From contig BDSL01000078.1 in NCBI GenBank assembly GCA_003116995.1, positions 310,001-374,000 of the forward strand: a stretch of 64,000 nucleotides of DNA, written 5' to 3'. This DNA is from Yamagishiella unicocca (lineage: Eukaryota > Chlorophyta > Chlorophyceae > Chlamydomonadales > Volvocaceae). The translations under genes and the position numbers were made by a program. Positions 32,708-43,800 of the stretch are shown piece after piece. How positions within the stretch are numbered: position 1 is the first letter of the stretch; the number at the start of each line of letters is the position of its first letter. The notes beneath the pieces are model-generated. The model did no database searches. It was not told the origin of the DNA and was given only the letters and a program-made list of their open reading frames with translations.

Positions 32708-35700
32708 TTACACGTTGAAGCGGAACAGCATCACATCACCCTCCTGCACGATGTACTCCTTGCCCTCCAGGCGCAGCGCGCCCGCCTCCTTGCAGCCCGC
32801 GTAGCCATTGTTCTTAACATAGTCGTTGTACGCAATGGTCTCCGCGCGGATGAAACCCTGCAGGCAGCACGACAGGCGCGCAGCAGCAGCAGGGGGGCCA
32901 GGGCGGGAGGTGGTGTCGCAGTAGGTCGCTGGGAGCTGGTCCTAGTGGGAGCTGGGAGGTCTCGTACTGTCGGTCCGGAGTTCCGCCGACAGGGATGAAC
33001 ACTTGGAGTCAGCAGTCCCGAGACACGGACATCTTCAATGATCCCCCCCCTTGCGGGGGGATGTCCCGAAAGGGTAGTGTAACGGAGTTCAAGTACTGTC
33101 CCCCTAACGGGTATATGAATGGTGCCATGAGGGGGTCGGGGACTGCGCCGCCCGGCTCACACCCCTGGCACCCTCCTGGGGTTCCGGAGCCCCATCCTCC
33201 TTGCCGGTGCTGCCCCACGCCGCGTCGCCCGCCTCACCCCGGCCTGGCCGCCTCACCTTTTCGAAGTCCGTGTGGATCACTCCGGCCGCCTGGGGCGCGG
33301 TCATGCCTTGCCGGATGGTCCAGGCCCTGGTCTCCTTCTCGCCTGTGGGACCGGGGAGGGGAGGGGGCGGGGGAGGTGTCCGTGCGGATGGGGATGGGGC
33401 AGGCGGGGACGTGGGGTCGTTTAGTCGTGGTGTGGCGGGTTGCGGTGCGGCGAAAGGAAGGGTGTCGCAGGTTTCGGCACGACAAGATGCGACAAGACGC
33501 GACAAGACGCGACAAGACGCGGCAAGACGCGACAAGACGCGACAAGACGCGACAAGACGCGACAAGACGCGACAAGACGCGACAAGACGCGACAAGATGC
33601 GACAAGGGCCCCCCGGGGGGTGCCCGTGTGTGCCGGGGAGCACTAGGTGCTGGGAGGTTGAGGGGTGGGAGAGCGGAGCAGCTCCAGTCTCTGGGCGCAG
33701 CTGCGCACCCACAACCAGCAGCCGCTGCCTTCCGAGACCACCTTCCTTGCCCCCCCCCCGCGGCCCATAGGTCTCCGCCATCCCCCCCCCGGCCCATCCG
33801 CCCCCCCCCCCCCGCGGCCCTTAGCGCCCGCCCCCCCCCACCTGTTGTGAAGTAGGTTTGCAGGCCTAGGGTGCTGTAGGTGGCGCGAACCAGCGAGGCC
33901 AGGCCGCCGTCCGTCACACCCAGGCTCTCCAGCCACTCGCGGGCCTATCAGGGTGGGATTGGCACCAAAAAGGGGGATAGGGGTAGGCGGCAAGCAGGGG
34001 GGCTGCAAGGAAGACCCGTGTACGCGAGGAAAACCGTTTAGAACAGACATTTCGATATGCATGCTGGAGAACTTGGTTGAAGAAAGGAACGACGGAGGGG
34101 CGGGGTGAGGCCTCCCACATGCTTCCCCTCCACATGCGACTCCAGCGACATCTCCCCACCCCCCCGCACACGCGCCCTCCTTCCCCTTCCTAGGCCTCAC
34201 CTCCTCCTTGGGCAGCTCGTTGAGCTCCGCCTCCACCTTGGCACTAACCACCACAACTGACACGCCCTCTTCGGCAGCACGCTTCCGCAGGGCCTGTCGT
34301 CGCGTTTTGGGGGGTGACAGGGTGAGGGGGGTGAGGGGGGTTAGGTCCCTCTGTAACCCCCCTCCCGGGGGCCCGAAGCCTTCCAGCTACACTTCCCGCG
34401 TCCAGTAGCCGGTCCTTTCCTTGCCCGCCCCCCCCCCCAGTTTCCTGTGTACCTCCCCGGATGCGCCTCTGCCCCCCCCGGGCACCTTGACGTGTGTGTT
34501 GTTGGCCCCCTGGTCCGCCAGGTCGTCCTCCATCACGTTGGCAGCGTAGATGAGCGGCTTGAGGGTGAGCAGCCCGAGCCCCTTGACGGCGACCACCTCG
34601 TCCTTGGTGAGGGGGGCGGTGCGGGCGCCGCGACCCGCCTCGATGGCGACCTGGATCTTCTCCAGCGCGCCCAGCTCCAGGTCGTCACGCTCGGCCTGCT
34701 CGGCAACCTTCTTGCCTGGGCAGGTGCACGTGTTGGGTTGCGGGAATGACGCCGTCAGGACCTCGACAGCAACCTCGACAGCCACCCAGCAGCTGGTCGA
34801 CCCCTGCCTCGCCACATGTCCCGCAACACCCTCCTCGACCTCTCCATCACCCTGTCGCGCTTGCTGATGCAGTCGCCCTTCCGGCCCTTCCCCCGCCCGA
34901 CCCTTTTTGAGGCATTCCACCCCCCCCCCACCCTTTTTGAGGCTCCCCCCCCGCCTGACCCTTTTTGAGGCTCCCCCCCCGCACCCTTTTTGAGTCGCTC
35001 CACGCGCTTCTCGATCACCGTGAGGTCCGCCAGGGCCAGCTCCAGGTTGATGACGTCGATGTCGTCCAGGGGGTCGATCTGGGGCCGGGGGGAAGAGGGG
35101 GAGGGGAGGGGGGAGGGGGGTCGTGTTTAGGCAGGCAAGCGCGAATGAGGGTGCGACTGAGCTGCGTGCGTGTTGGAAGTTCAAGGCGCAGACAAGCAGG
35201 GATGCGGCGGAGCCGCCGGTGGCGATGGGGTCGCTGACAGCATTTGGCACGTGCGGAGGTGTATGTGCGCGGATGCATGTGCGCGGGCCCCACCTTGCCG
35301 GCGACGTGGATGATATCATCATCTTCGAAGCAGCGAACCACCTGGGCGGGAGGAGAAGTAGAAGGGGGCGGGGGAGATGGAACGACGGGGGGCCTGGACG
35401 GGTCGGGAGGGCTCGGGGGGTACGGCGAGCTGGGGCTCCAGGGAGGCGCCGTAGGAAAGCACCACCGGCAATTTGCGCTTGGTCGATGATTAACATGGAT
35501 ACGTTGATAACCTCACCTCCCGTCACTCCGCCTGTGTCCGCATGCTGTCGTTCCCCTCCCCTCTCCCCCTCCCCTCTCCCCCTCCCCTTTCCCCCTCCCC
35601 TCTCCCCCTCCCCTTTCCCCCTCCCCTCTCCCCTCCCCTCTCCCCCTCCCCTCTCCCCTCCCCTCTCCCCTCCCCTCTCCCCCTCCCCTCTCCCCCTCCC

Positions 35701-37222
35701 CTCTCCCCTCCCCTCTCCCCTCCCCTCCGCCCCACCTGGCAGATGGCGTCCGTGTTCCTGATGTTGGTCAGGAACTGGTTGCCCATGCCCTCGCCCTTGG
35801 AGGCGCCCTTGACCAGACCCGCGATGTCCACGAACTCTACCGTGGCGGGGATCTGGAGGGGGGCAGGGGGGGCGGGGGGGGCCGGAAGGGGGGGGTGAGG
35901 TTGATCCTAACCTTGACCTCAGAGCTTTGGCCGCTTGTGCCGCCGTATCTGACCCAACCTCCGCGCCCTGCTGGCCCGACGAGCGCGCCGCTTCCCTGCA
36001 AACACGGCTCTAGGAGCGACCCACGGGTCGCTGTGCTACTCACAAGCTCCTTGGAACCGGAGATGGAGCTCAGCTGCTGCAGGCGGGCGTCCACCACCTG
36101 GCGTTGAGTTGGGGTGGGGTTGGGGGTTGGGGGGGTTGGGGGGTTAGCGCATGGCGGGAGGACGGGAGGTTTAGAAACGCATTTGGGGTTGCAGCCTAGA
36201 GAACTCACGGGGCGAGGGGGGAGGGGGAAGGGGGAAGCGGGCAGCGGCGCAGAGGCGCTATCGCTCAGCAACTACCCGGTGCTACCAAACCCACGATGCC
36301 GTACAAAGGGACCTAAATGTACGACCGCTTGAACAAACCCCCCTCCCGTACGGTCGCGCAAGGCCCTACCTGGACGATGCCCACATTGGGCTCGATGGTG
36401 CAGAAGGGAAAGTTGGCCGCCTGGGCCTTACCGTTCTCAACCAGCGCGTTGAAAAGGGTCGACTGGGGGCGCCAGGTGGGGTTGGAGGTAGGGAGGGGAA
36501 GGGGGGGAGGGTTTAGGAGGGCAGGAAGCAGGAGGCGGGGGTGAGGTGGCGGCAGAAAAGCACACGCTGTCTCGCTGCACCAGTAAGTGTCATACTGCAC
36601 CAGCAGGTGTCGTACTGCACCAGTCAGTGTCGTGCTGCACCAGTAAGTGTCCAATGCCCCGGCTGCTGATCCCGAACCCAACATGGCTCCAGGGAGCCGG
36701 TCCCTCCGTACCGGGCCCCAGCACCCCATGTGCCGTACACTGCCAAGGGTGCGCTCCACGCCGCTCCCCTCCCCTTCCTGCATGCATCCATCCCAGCCCC
36801 TGATCCCCTCATGCTGCCCCTCCGTCCCCAGCCGCCCCCAGCCGCCTCCAGCCTCAGCCTCAGCCTACCTTGCCGACGTTGGGCAGTCCCACGATACCAG
36901 CCTGCAGAGCCGCGACGGTGGTTGTCCTGGAGGGGATGGCGGTGGGGGGGTGGGTAAGGGGCGATAGGGGGAAGGAGGGCGCGAGGGGAAGGGGAGGGGA
37001 GGCGAGGGAGCGAGGCGACAGGAGACGAAGCCGAGCAGAGAGCCACAGGAGGCAAATGGGTCAGCTGCAAAAGACAAGTTACGATAACGCCAGGCCGAGG
37101 CGAAGCGAGCTGATATGGAGGTGGGGACGGCTGGCCCGCGAATGGGTCAGCTGCGGCAGCATGTGGCAGGACAGGTCGGCTGCCCCCCTCATCACGGCCG
37201 TGGCGTGAGCGTAGCCATTCAT
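32708..37222 (-). CDS. YchF/OLA1-type P-loop NTPase, probably plastid-targeted
   Basis: Twelve exons join in phase to 421 aa: 37083-37222, 36869-36926, 36370-36462, 36044-36097, 35736-35852, 35294-35341, 34985-35078, 34486-34715, 34201-34293, 33842-33944, 33257-33342, 32708-32857. P-loop GLPNVGKSTLFNAL spans the exon 2/3 junction; the switch is [20 protein letters not shown]; the G4 position reads NVME, the YchF NxxE variant that favours ATP over GTP; the C-terminal TGS-like domain ends [16 protein letters not shown]. The first exon (about 47 residues, Arg/Ser/His/Leu-rich) precedes the usual start and could be a transit peptide. The closest remembered pattern is the plant organellar form rather than cytosolic OLA1. 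YchF proteins bind ribosomes and act in translation and stress responses. An alternative start is the Met at 37197. Confidence 0.93.
33479..33606. repeat. 10-bp minisatellite in a YchF-type gene intron
   Basis: About 12 units of CGACAAGACG, nearly perfect, between exons 33257-33342 and 33842-33944. It keeps several frames open on both strands; these open frames are not genes. Confidence 0.95.
34011..34085 (+). repeat. Intronic dispersed repeat F1 (best copy)
   Basis: This 75-bp copy contains, in order, AAGGAAGACCCGTGTACG, AGGAAAACCGTTTAGAACAG, CATTTCGATATGCATG and CTGGAGAACTTGGTTG. It sits in the YchF-type gene intron 33945-34200, antisense to the gene. Other copies share the block order in both orientations: 13722, 43618, 45880 and 60742 (+); 47785, 48770 and 55035 (-); partial at 7555, 11530, 42508, 50208 and 60039. 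Confidence 0.85.
35540..35728. repeat. CT-rich minisatellite
   Basis: Variants of CCCCTCTCCC repeated over about 190 bp. It fills the polypyrimidine-like intron next to YchF exon 35736-35852, purine-rich on the sense (minus) strand and directly downstream of that exon's donor. Confidence 0.9.
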
Positions 37223-38004
37223 GGACGATGTACATCTGAGTAGTCAACATGCCATGTGCGCTTTCTTGCCTTCCATATCGGCTCGTGGCGGATTGGCCAC
37301 AGCGTCGGCTCACTCATAGTTTAAGCGCTGGGCCTATACTTCCAGTATATTATCTATCACAACGATTGCTATGATACTCGGATTACATCAATCCCTTCTG
37401 GACTGCTTATGAACGCGTTTGGACCGCGAAAGGTCGTTTCAGAATGCAGCCGCCAAGAGCCCGCCAGTCGCACCTAAAAGAGCGCGATCCCTGCCCGGGA
37501 CGCGACACATTCGGGGTCGAGCTGATGATCACGCGATGCAGCAGGCCGCGACCAGCAGTGAGCGGCGCACCAGTGAACGCCCGGCAGAGACGAGTTGCCA
37601 TATTGGTAAAAGAGTGCGAACGTGTTACAAGTAAGGAACTTCTAGTTACTAGGTAACCACAAATGTGACTGGTAGTCCGCACGATTAGGCGTGGATGACT
37701 TGCACAGTTCGCTGGTTTCTTTCACTAGCGCGAGCTGTTGCGGCCGCTTTGTACAGCTTCGCGGTAAAGGTAGAACACAAGTTACTGGAAGGGGATACAC
37801 GATGTCGACTTCTGGCTCCGAAGCCTGCCCTTCCGCGGTCGCGCGCCGCGAGAGCTTCACCCCTTTGGAGCCTGGCCTGCACCTTGATTTCCTGCAATCG
37901 ATTGGATAAGTATAACGATTCAGCACCCCGCCTATCTTAGTCGTGGATTACCGATCAACGAGAGAAGGATTGACGACCCGAGACGCGTCCGGGGCGCAGA
38001 TTTT
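37223..38004. other. Intergenic region between two minus-strand genes
   Basis: Upstream of the YchF-type start and downstream of the polyglutamine gene stop. Composition is moderate GC with short frames only. I see no gene; the promoter of the YchF-type gene should lie in the 37.2-37.5 kb part. Confidence 0.5.
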
Positions 38005-39276
38005 TCACTCGCCTGCAGGCCTACCTGCCGCTGCTGCAGCAGCAGCCACCGCCGCTACCGCCTGCTGGTGCTGCTGGTGGTTCGCGATGTGCGCCCGAAG
38101 TGTCGCCGCCTGATGTGCCGCGGCGTTCAGCTGTGCAGCGCTGAAGGGAGCAGGCGCTCCAGCGCTCCGGCCTGGCTGCTGCATCACAGCGCCGTACGGG
38201 TTGAGCACTGAGCTCGGGGCGGCAGGGCAGCCAGGCGGCCAGGGCAGGGGTCAGCCGGTAGGGCAGGGGGCGCTTGAGGGTTGCGCTGGTGGTTCGCGCT
38301 TGGGAGCGAAGGGGGCCTAGCTGCCAGATAGGCAAACCAATAGTTCGGCTCAACGTAAGGCCCGCACTCGGGTGTATTCTTTGCGACCACCAACAGACAG
38401 CCAATCCCTCCCTGGACCACCCAATCCTCCGCATAAGGCCCCAACTCACTGGGGTTGAACACGGCCTGCCGCTGGCCCGCTGCCCCCGGCACCTGGGGGG
38501 CCACCCAGGGGGACAGCAGGGGGAGGAGGAGGACAAAATGAGGAGGGGCGAAACGTTTTCGGAGCAGGAGCAGGACGTTACATCATCAGGAGCGGGCTCG
38601 CAGCCTGCCAGCGCACACGTAGTCCCGGCGCTGCGGCTGGGCTGGGTACGGCTGGGCTGGTAAGGCCCACCTGAGACAGCCACCCTCACACACACGTCAC
38701 ACATACCAGTACGGCGCCATGGATGTTACACCCACAGCTGAGAGGACCCCCCGGCTGATTGGGGTTGGGGGCCAGCTCAGGAATCCGGCACCCAACTGAC
38801 CAACCACCCGCCGGCTCACCTGCGCATAAGCCATACCGCCCGAAGGTGGCGTCACGTACTGCGGGGCCGCGGCCCGGTGGCCAGCACCCGCAACTGCCGG
38901 CCCCCCTGGGCCCGACTGCGGCCGCGCTGCAGCAGCAGCAGCTGCGGCAGCCGCGGCCATGGCCGCCGCACCTGCCGCCGCCTGTTGCTGTTGTTGCTGC
39001 TGCAGCTGTTGCTGTTGTTGCTGCTGTAGCTGCTGCTGCTGTTGTTGTTGCTGCAGCTGCTGCTGGCCCTGCGGCTGCGACTGACCTTGCCCTTGACCCT
39101 GCCGCCGCGCCGCCGCTGCCTGCGCCGCTTGCGCCACAGCTGCAACCTGCGCTGCCCGCTGCTGCTGCAGCTGTTGCTGCTGCTGCAGCTGTTGCTGCTG
39201 CTGCAGCTGTTGCTGCTGCTGCAGCTGTTGTTGCTGCTGCAACTGCTGTTGCTGTTGCTGCTGCTGCAGCTGTTGT

Positions 39277-39308
<32 letters not shown>

Positions 39309-39882
39309 CTGTTGCTGTTGTTGCTGTTGCTGTTGCTGTTGCTGCTGCCCCTGCTGCTGTCCGCCGTGTTGGCGAGCCACGTGTTGACGCTCCTGCTCCT
39401 GGGACGCGGACCGGGCCAGCGCAGCGCACATTTTGACGCGTGCGAGCAGCACTCTCATGTGGTCGAAGGCCTGCTTCTCAGCGGCCTCGTCGCCCCCCTG
39501 CATCACCTGCAGGTGTGAGACCAAACACGAGTGCACCGGGAAGCCACAGGGGGCAGCGGGGGCGGGGGCAGGAGGTTAAGGAGAGTTCCGTTTTGGGGGA
39601 AAGGGCCGCAAGCAGGACCTGATGGGGCACGGGCTGCAGGCGAGGAGCACGACGTGCGGGTGCTGGGCAATGGTTAGTAGGGTAAGGACAATGCGGGTTG
39701 TTGGGGATGGTTCAGGTTCTGGGCTATTGTATGGGAATGAGGCGGACAGGGCGGCACAGCGCGAGCCCGGAGGACCCCCTGGAGCCTGGGCAACGGACCA
39801 GTTGGACATGTGCTCGCAGCGCCTCCACGTCCACCTCGGTCTGCTGCCATATTGTGCTGAGGCTGTCCACGGCGCGCGCCAT
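38005..39882 (-). CDS. Polyglutamine-rich protein, candidate transcription co-regulator
   Basis: Five exons join in phase: 39799-39882, 38820-39506, 38707-38754, 38450-38492 and 38005-38207, ending at TGA (38005). The predicted protein has about 355 residues. The N-terminus is an amphipathic helical segment (DSLSTIWQQTEVDVEALRAH, then EKQAFDHMRVLLARVKMCAA), followed by about 130 residues dominated by Gln with Leu spacers and polyalanine (39000-39350). The C-terminus has NPYGAVMQQ, PFSAAQLNAAAHQ and another Ala tract. Helix plus Gln/Ala-rich tail is typical of Mediator or chromatin co-activator subunits, but I do not recognise a family. The first donor (GTCCGT) is weak. The terminal exon may instead be spliced at a GTAGGC donor at 38024. 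Confidence 0.6.
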
Positions 39883-40892
39883 GGCTTGGCAATGCCGCGG
39901 GCGGGATGGCGCCGCAAATGCCTCTGGCAGCGACGGTCAAGCAATCGTTGCGTCGTTTGTAGCGAATATTTAAATCGATAAATGTGTGCAAAGTACAAAA
40001 CAACGCAGAGCGCAGGTGTAAAGTTGTAGCCTGCAGTTTGTGATTACCGTGAGGTGTGTGGCAGGAAACCTATGCTGGCGGGACTGCGCTCCAGGCCTAG
40101 GTTTCTGTAATTTTGCTCTGCAGTGCACGGAGGCGCGAAGCATAACTGCACTCGTACTCAGGTGGTGCTGGCGTACGGTCGCGGATGCCGTACCCCAACA
40201 AGCCACCCCTTATCGCGCTGCCCTCAGCTGTCCCGTCTGGATTGACGTCAATTCCTTTCTAGGCGGCACCAATTGTTGCGAATCTGGTGCCACGAAGAGC
40301 CACCTCTACCGTCGCCTGTCCGTCGCCAGCTGTGCCTCAGTGCCATGTGCCTCTGTGGTTTGTGCCCCAGTGTTTACACTGCTCCCAAGCCGTGTTGGCC
40401 AATGGGCCCTTGCGCACGGCCATCAAGAGAGGGTCACGGCTGCTGGCAATCCTGCTTGCATTCTGCAGCCCGCCCTGGCTAGCCACCTGCCAGACCTGCC
40501 AACACGTGCACAGTCCAAAGATGACGCAAGGCCCTCAAGGTGTTGGTCAAACTGTTATCCACAGTTAGCGCCCCTGTACGCCCAGGATGTCCCCACCCCA
40601 TCAACCCTGCCGTGATGCGGGATCCATGGTTCGGGTCGAATGCAGTACCAAACCATGCTCCCCCCCAAGTGCTCCGCCCCCACGTTTCACCCCATGCAGC
40701 CCCCGCGACTGCACTCTAGCAGCCCTCCCTCCCGCGGCCCCAATCCATCTCGCCCCGCCTCCATTATGGCCCCTGTGGGCCCCTTCCTCCTCCTCCTCCT
40801 CCGCCTCCTCTTATCAGCCCAGTGTGCAGATCGCGCCTCCCAAAATACCCCAGCGAGGGCCGCCAGGCCCCTCACGCCGCACACTGCTGCAA
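39883..40892. other. Intergenic: upstream of polyQ gene, downstream of flagellar-type gene
   Basis: No gene seen. The stretch 40370-40892 is likely the 3' UTR of the minus-strand gene. A TTACA at 40374 (TGTAA on the minus strand, the volvocine poly(A) signal) lies about 520 nt past the stop. Confidence 0.45.
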
Positions 40893-43800
40893 CTACTGCT
40901 CGTAGTACTTGTCGTGCAGGGAGGCGTTCCAGCTTTGGTTGTACTGTAGCTTGTGTACGGCAATCTTGGGCTTGCCGTTGGCGTTTTTGAAGTCCTTGCC
41001 TGCTGGGCGGGGCGGGGCGGGGTTGGGGGGAGAGAGAGACACACACCGCGAGGTAGGCAGTCAGCCTGTCGGTCATAGCAACCCAGCCTGACACGGTCCA
41101 TTTAGGAGCCGGACCCCACACTCCTACCGAGGTTCCAGTCCGCCTGGGTGCCACCCAGCTTCCCCCGGCCCCCGCTGCTTGGCGCCGTGGCCTGCTCGCG
41201 CCCCGAGACCTCCCTCACCCGCATCGGCCTTGGCCTTGTCGTCCTTGGCATGGCGGCCCGCGGCACTGGGGGGAGCGCCCCGTGGGTCGGTCCACGGCAC
41301 CGCCAGCTGTGCGTTGATCGGCGCCGGGGGGGCGTGGGCGATCTTAAAGCCCCGCTTGGTGGGCTCATCCTGAGGGGGGTAGTATGGGTTCGGGGGTGGG
41401 TTCCAGTTGTCAAAACACAGGCCACCCCCACCGCTGCTTCGGGCCCCTCCTCCCTCCGCCGCTACTAGCACACGATGCCCTCCTGACACCGCCCCTCCGA
41501 CACCTCCCCTCTCCGACACCTCCCCTCTCCGACACCTCCCCTCCGACACCGCCCCGACGCCCTCCCGGCAACGCCACCCCATCCTTACCCTAGTCGCCTC
41601 ATGGCGGGCAAGATCCCTCCCTAGACCCCCCCTCCCTGTCCCCCTGCCTGCCCCCCTCACGTGCAGCAGCGGCGTCAGTCTGTCCGCCTGAGCGGGTCGG
41701 GGCGGCCGCTGCGGCAGGGTGGTCCGCATCACCGGGTCAGACACCACCAGCCGCCGCCGCCACTCCTCCGCGTCGGTGCGCCGGGCGGCAAGCATCGCCT
41801 CCTGGCGAGTGGGCGAGTGGGGGGTGGTTGTGGACAGCGGTCAGAGGGGCGGAGGGGGCTGCGAGGCAGTGGCCACCCGCACCTCACCAGACCAGGGGGC
41901 CGCGGGGACGCTCCACGTCACCACAGGCTCCCAGTCGTACCCGCACCCCGTCACTGCCCCAGCTGGGCGCCATCTCACCCTCCGAGTACCCCCTGCATCC
42001 GAGTGGCCAACTCCCCCCCTCCCTCCCCCCTCCCTCCCCCCTCCCTCCCCCCTCCCTCCCTCCCCCCGCTGAGTGCCCCCGCTCACCTCCTGCCCCGCAT
42101 GCACCGTCTTCCAGTACTCCCGTTCCTGTGGGGTCGGGGCGGTGGAGGAGCGAATGGGGTTGGGGACTCCGACTCGACATGAGCCATGTCGTGCCAAGAG
42201 GCGTGTTGCAAGCAAGGTTACGTGAACCACCTGGCAGCCCCGCCCCCCGCTTGGCAGCCCCCTGCCACCAGCCCCTACACCACTCCTCCCCTCGCGGATT
42301 TTTCTTATCAAACCCCCTCCTCCCCTACCGTGCCGAACATCCCGGTCTGGTCGCCCCGTATGGAGCACTTGAAGCCCTCGCGAGCGCCCCACTCGCCCCC
42401 GCCCCCGCTGTTGGGGACGGCGTAGGAGGGCGATGTGGGGGCGGGCTCCTCCCAGGGCTCCAGCAGCTCCTCGACCCTGGTGCGGGGGAAGCCAGGGGGA
42501 GATGGAGGGGGGGGTTCGAGGGAAACCCGTGGATGGAGGGGGGGGGTGATAAGAGATCCGCGAACCCACGACCGATGTTGGGGAGGTGAAGGCGGCCAGG
42601 CATGTCATCACCCCGCTGATGCGGCGGCCCCCACCATTCCATGAAGACCCCTCCCTGGATCCTCACTCCGCCAGCCGCAACCCCGCCCAGCGGGACCCCA
42701 GGAGGTCCCCCGCCAGCCCCCCAGCCCCCGCCAGCCCCCCAGCCCCCGCCAGTCCCCCAGCCCCCGCCAGTCCCCCAGCCCCCGCCAGCCCCCCAGCCCC
42801 CTCCAGCCCTCCCTCACCCCTCCCCCCCTCCCCCCCTCGCCCACCTGAACTCCGAGGGCTTGGTGGGTAGCTCCCGGTACTCCGCCCGGGTGCGAGGTGC
42901 CGGCCACTTGAAGGGCGAGGGGTGCGGGTACCAGCCGCGAGTGAGGGCGTCCTATGGGGCGGAGGGAAGGAGCCGTGAAGGGGGAGGGGAAAGGGGGAGG
43001 GAGGAGGGGGGAGGGGGCCGTGAGGGAGGGCGTGGTTAGTGAGCGGGGGGGTGGCAGCACCACGTGGTTCCCCGCCGCGCCCAACCTGCATCCCCCCCTC
43101 CCTCTCATCCACTCACATGCCGGTTTAGTGTCCCTGGAATGGGCTCCGGCCCCGGCTTGGCACGGCGGGCAGCGGACAGCGCCGCGACGTCCTGCGGGGG
43201 GGAGAGGTGTGGGGTTTAGGGTTTTAGGGTTTAAGGTTTTTAGGTTTAGGGGCAGGAAGGCGAAGCAGGTGCGACCCGAGGGCGGCCCCAAAAGGGCAGG
43301 GCCTGGGAGCTGAGCGACAGACGGATCCGTTCAGGGCTCATCCCCACCCAGCCCTTGCGCCGCACACATGATCAAGCGCAATAACCCCTCGTCTCCCCCC
43401 CACCCACCCCCCACCAGACGCATGTCCAACAACTGTTCGCCGGCTACGTTTTGGCCTCCGTCTACGAAGTCGTGCAACCGGGTCTTCTCACCCCCCCACC
43501 CCGCCCCCCACCCCACCTGCGGCGTCATGGTCCCCGCCTGCACGGCCGCCAGCAGCTCCTCGTGCGCCCCCCTGTGCGGGTTCCACTCGCGCCAGGAGTC
43601 CTGGAGGGGGGGTGGTTCAAGGAAGACCCGTATACGAAAGGAAAACCGTTTAGAACAGGACGGGGGGAGGACGGAGGTGCAGCGGGTTAGGGTGGGTGCA
43701 GGGTAGAGGAGGGTGGCCCCCCCCAGTCGCGTTACCGGTTATTTTATTGTACCCCCGCCCCCAAAAAACACATATACTCGTGGCACCTCCTAGCTCATGA

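Noticed and set aside
33104..33917. Long frames rich in [15 protein letters not shown] repeats
   Set aside because: They arise from the 10-bp intronic minisatellite inside the YchF-type gene and cross clear exons in other frames.
34746..34905. Possible additional YchF-type exon encoding [13 protein letters not shown]
   Set aside because: The flanking exons already join in phase without it and its splice sites are weak.
38759..39436. Plus-strand Ala/Val and Leu-rich long frames
   Set aside because: They are antisense shadows of the polyglutamine exon; CTG/GCT repeats keep all frames open.
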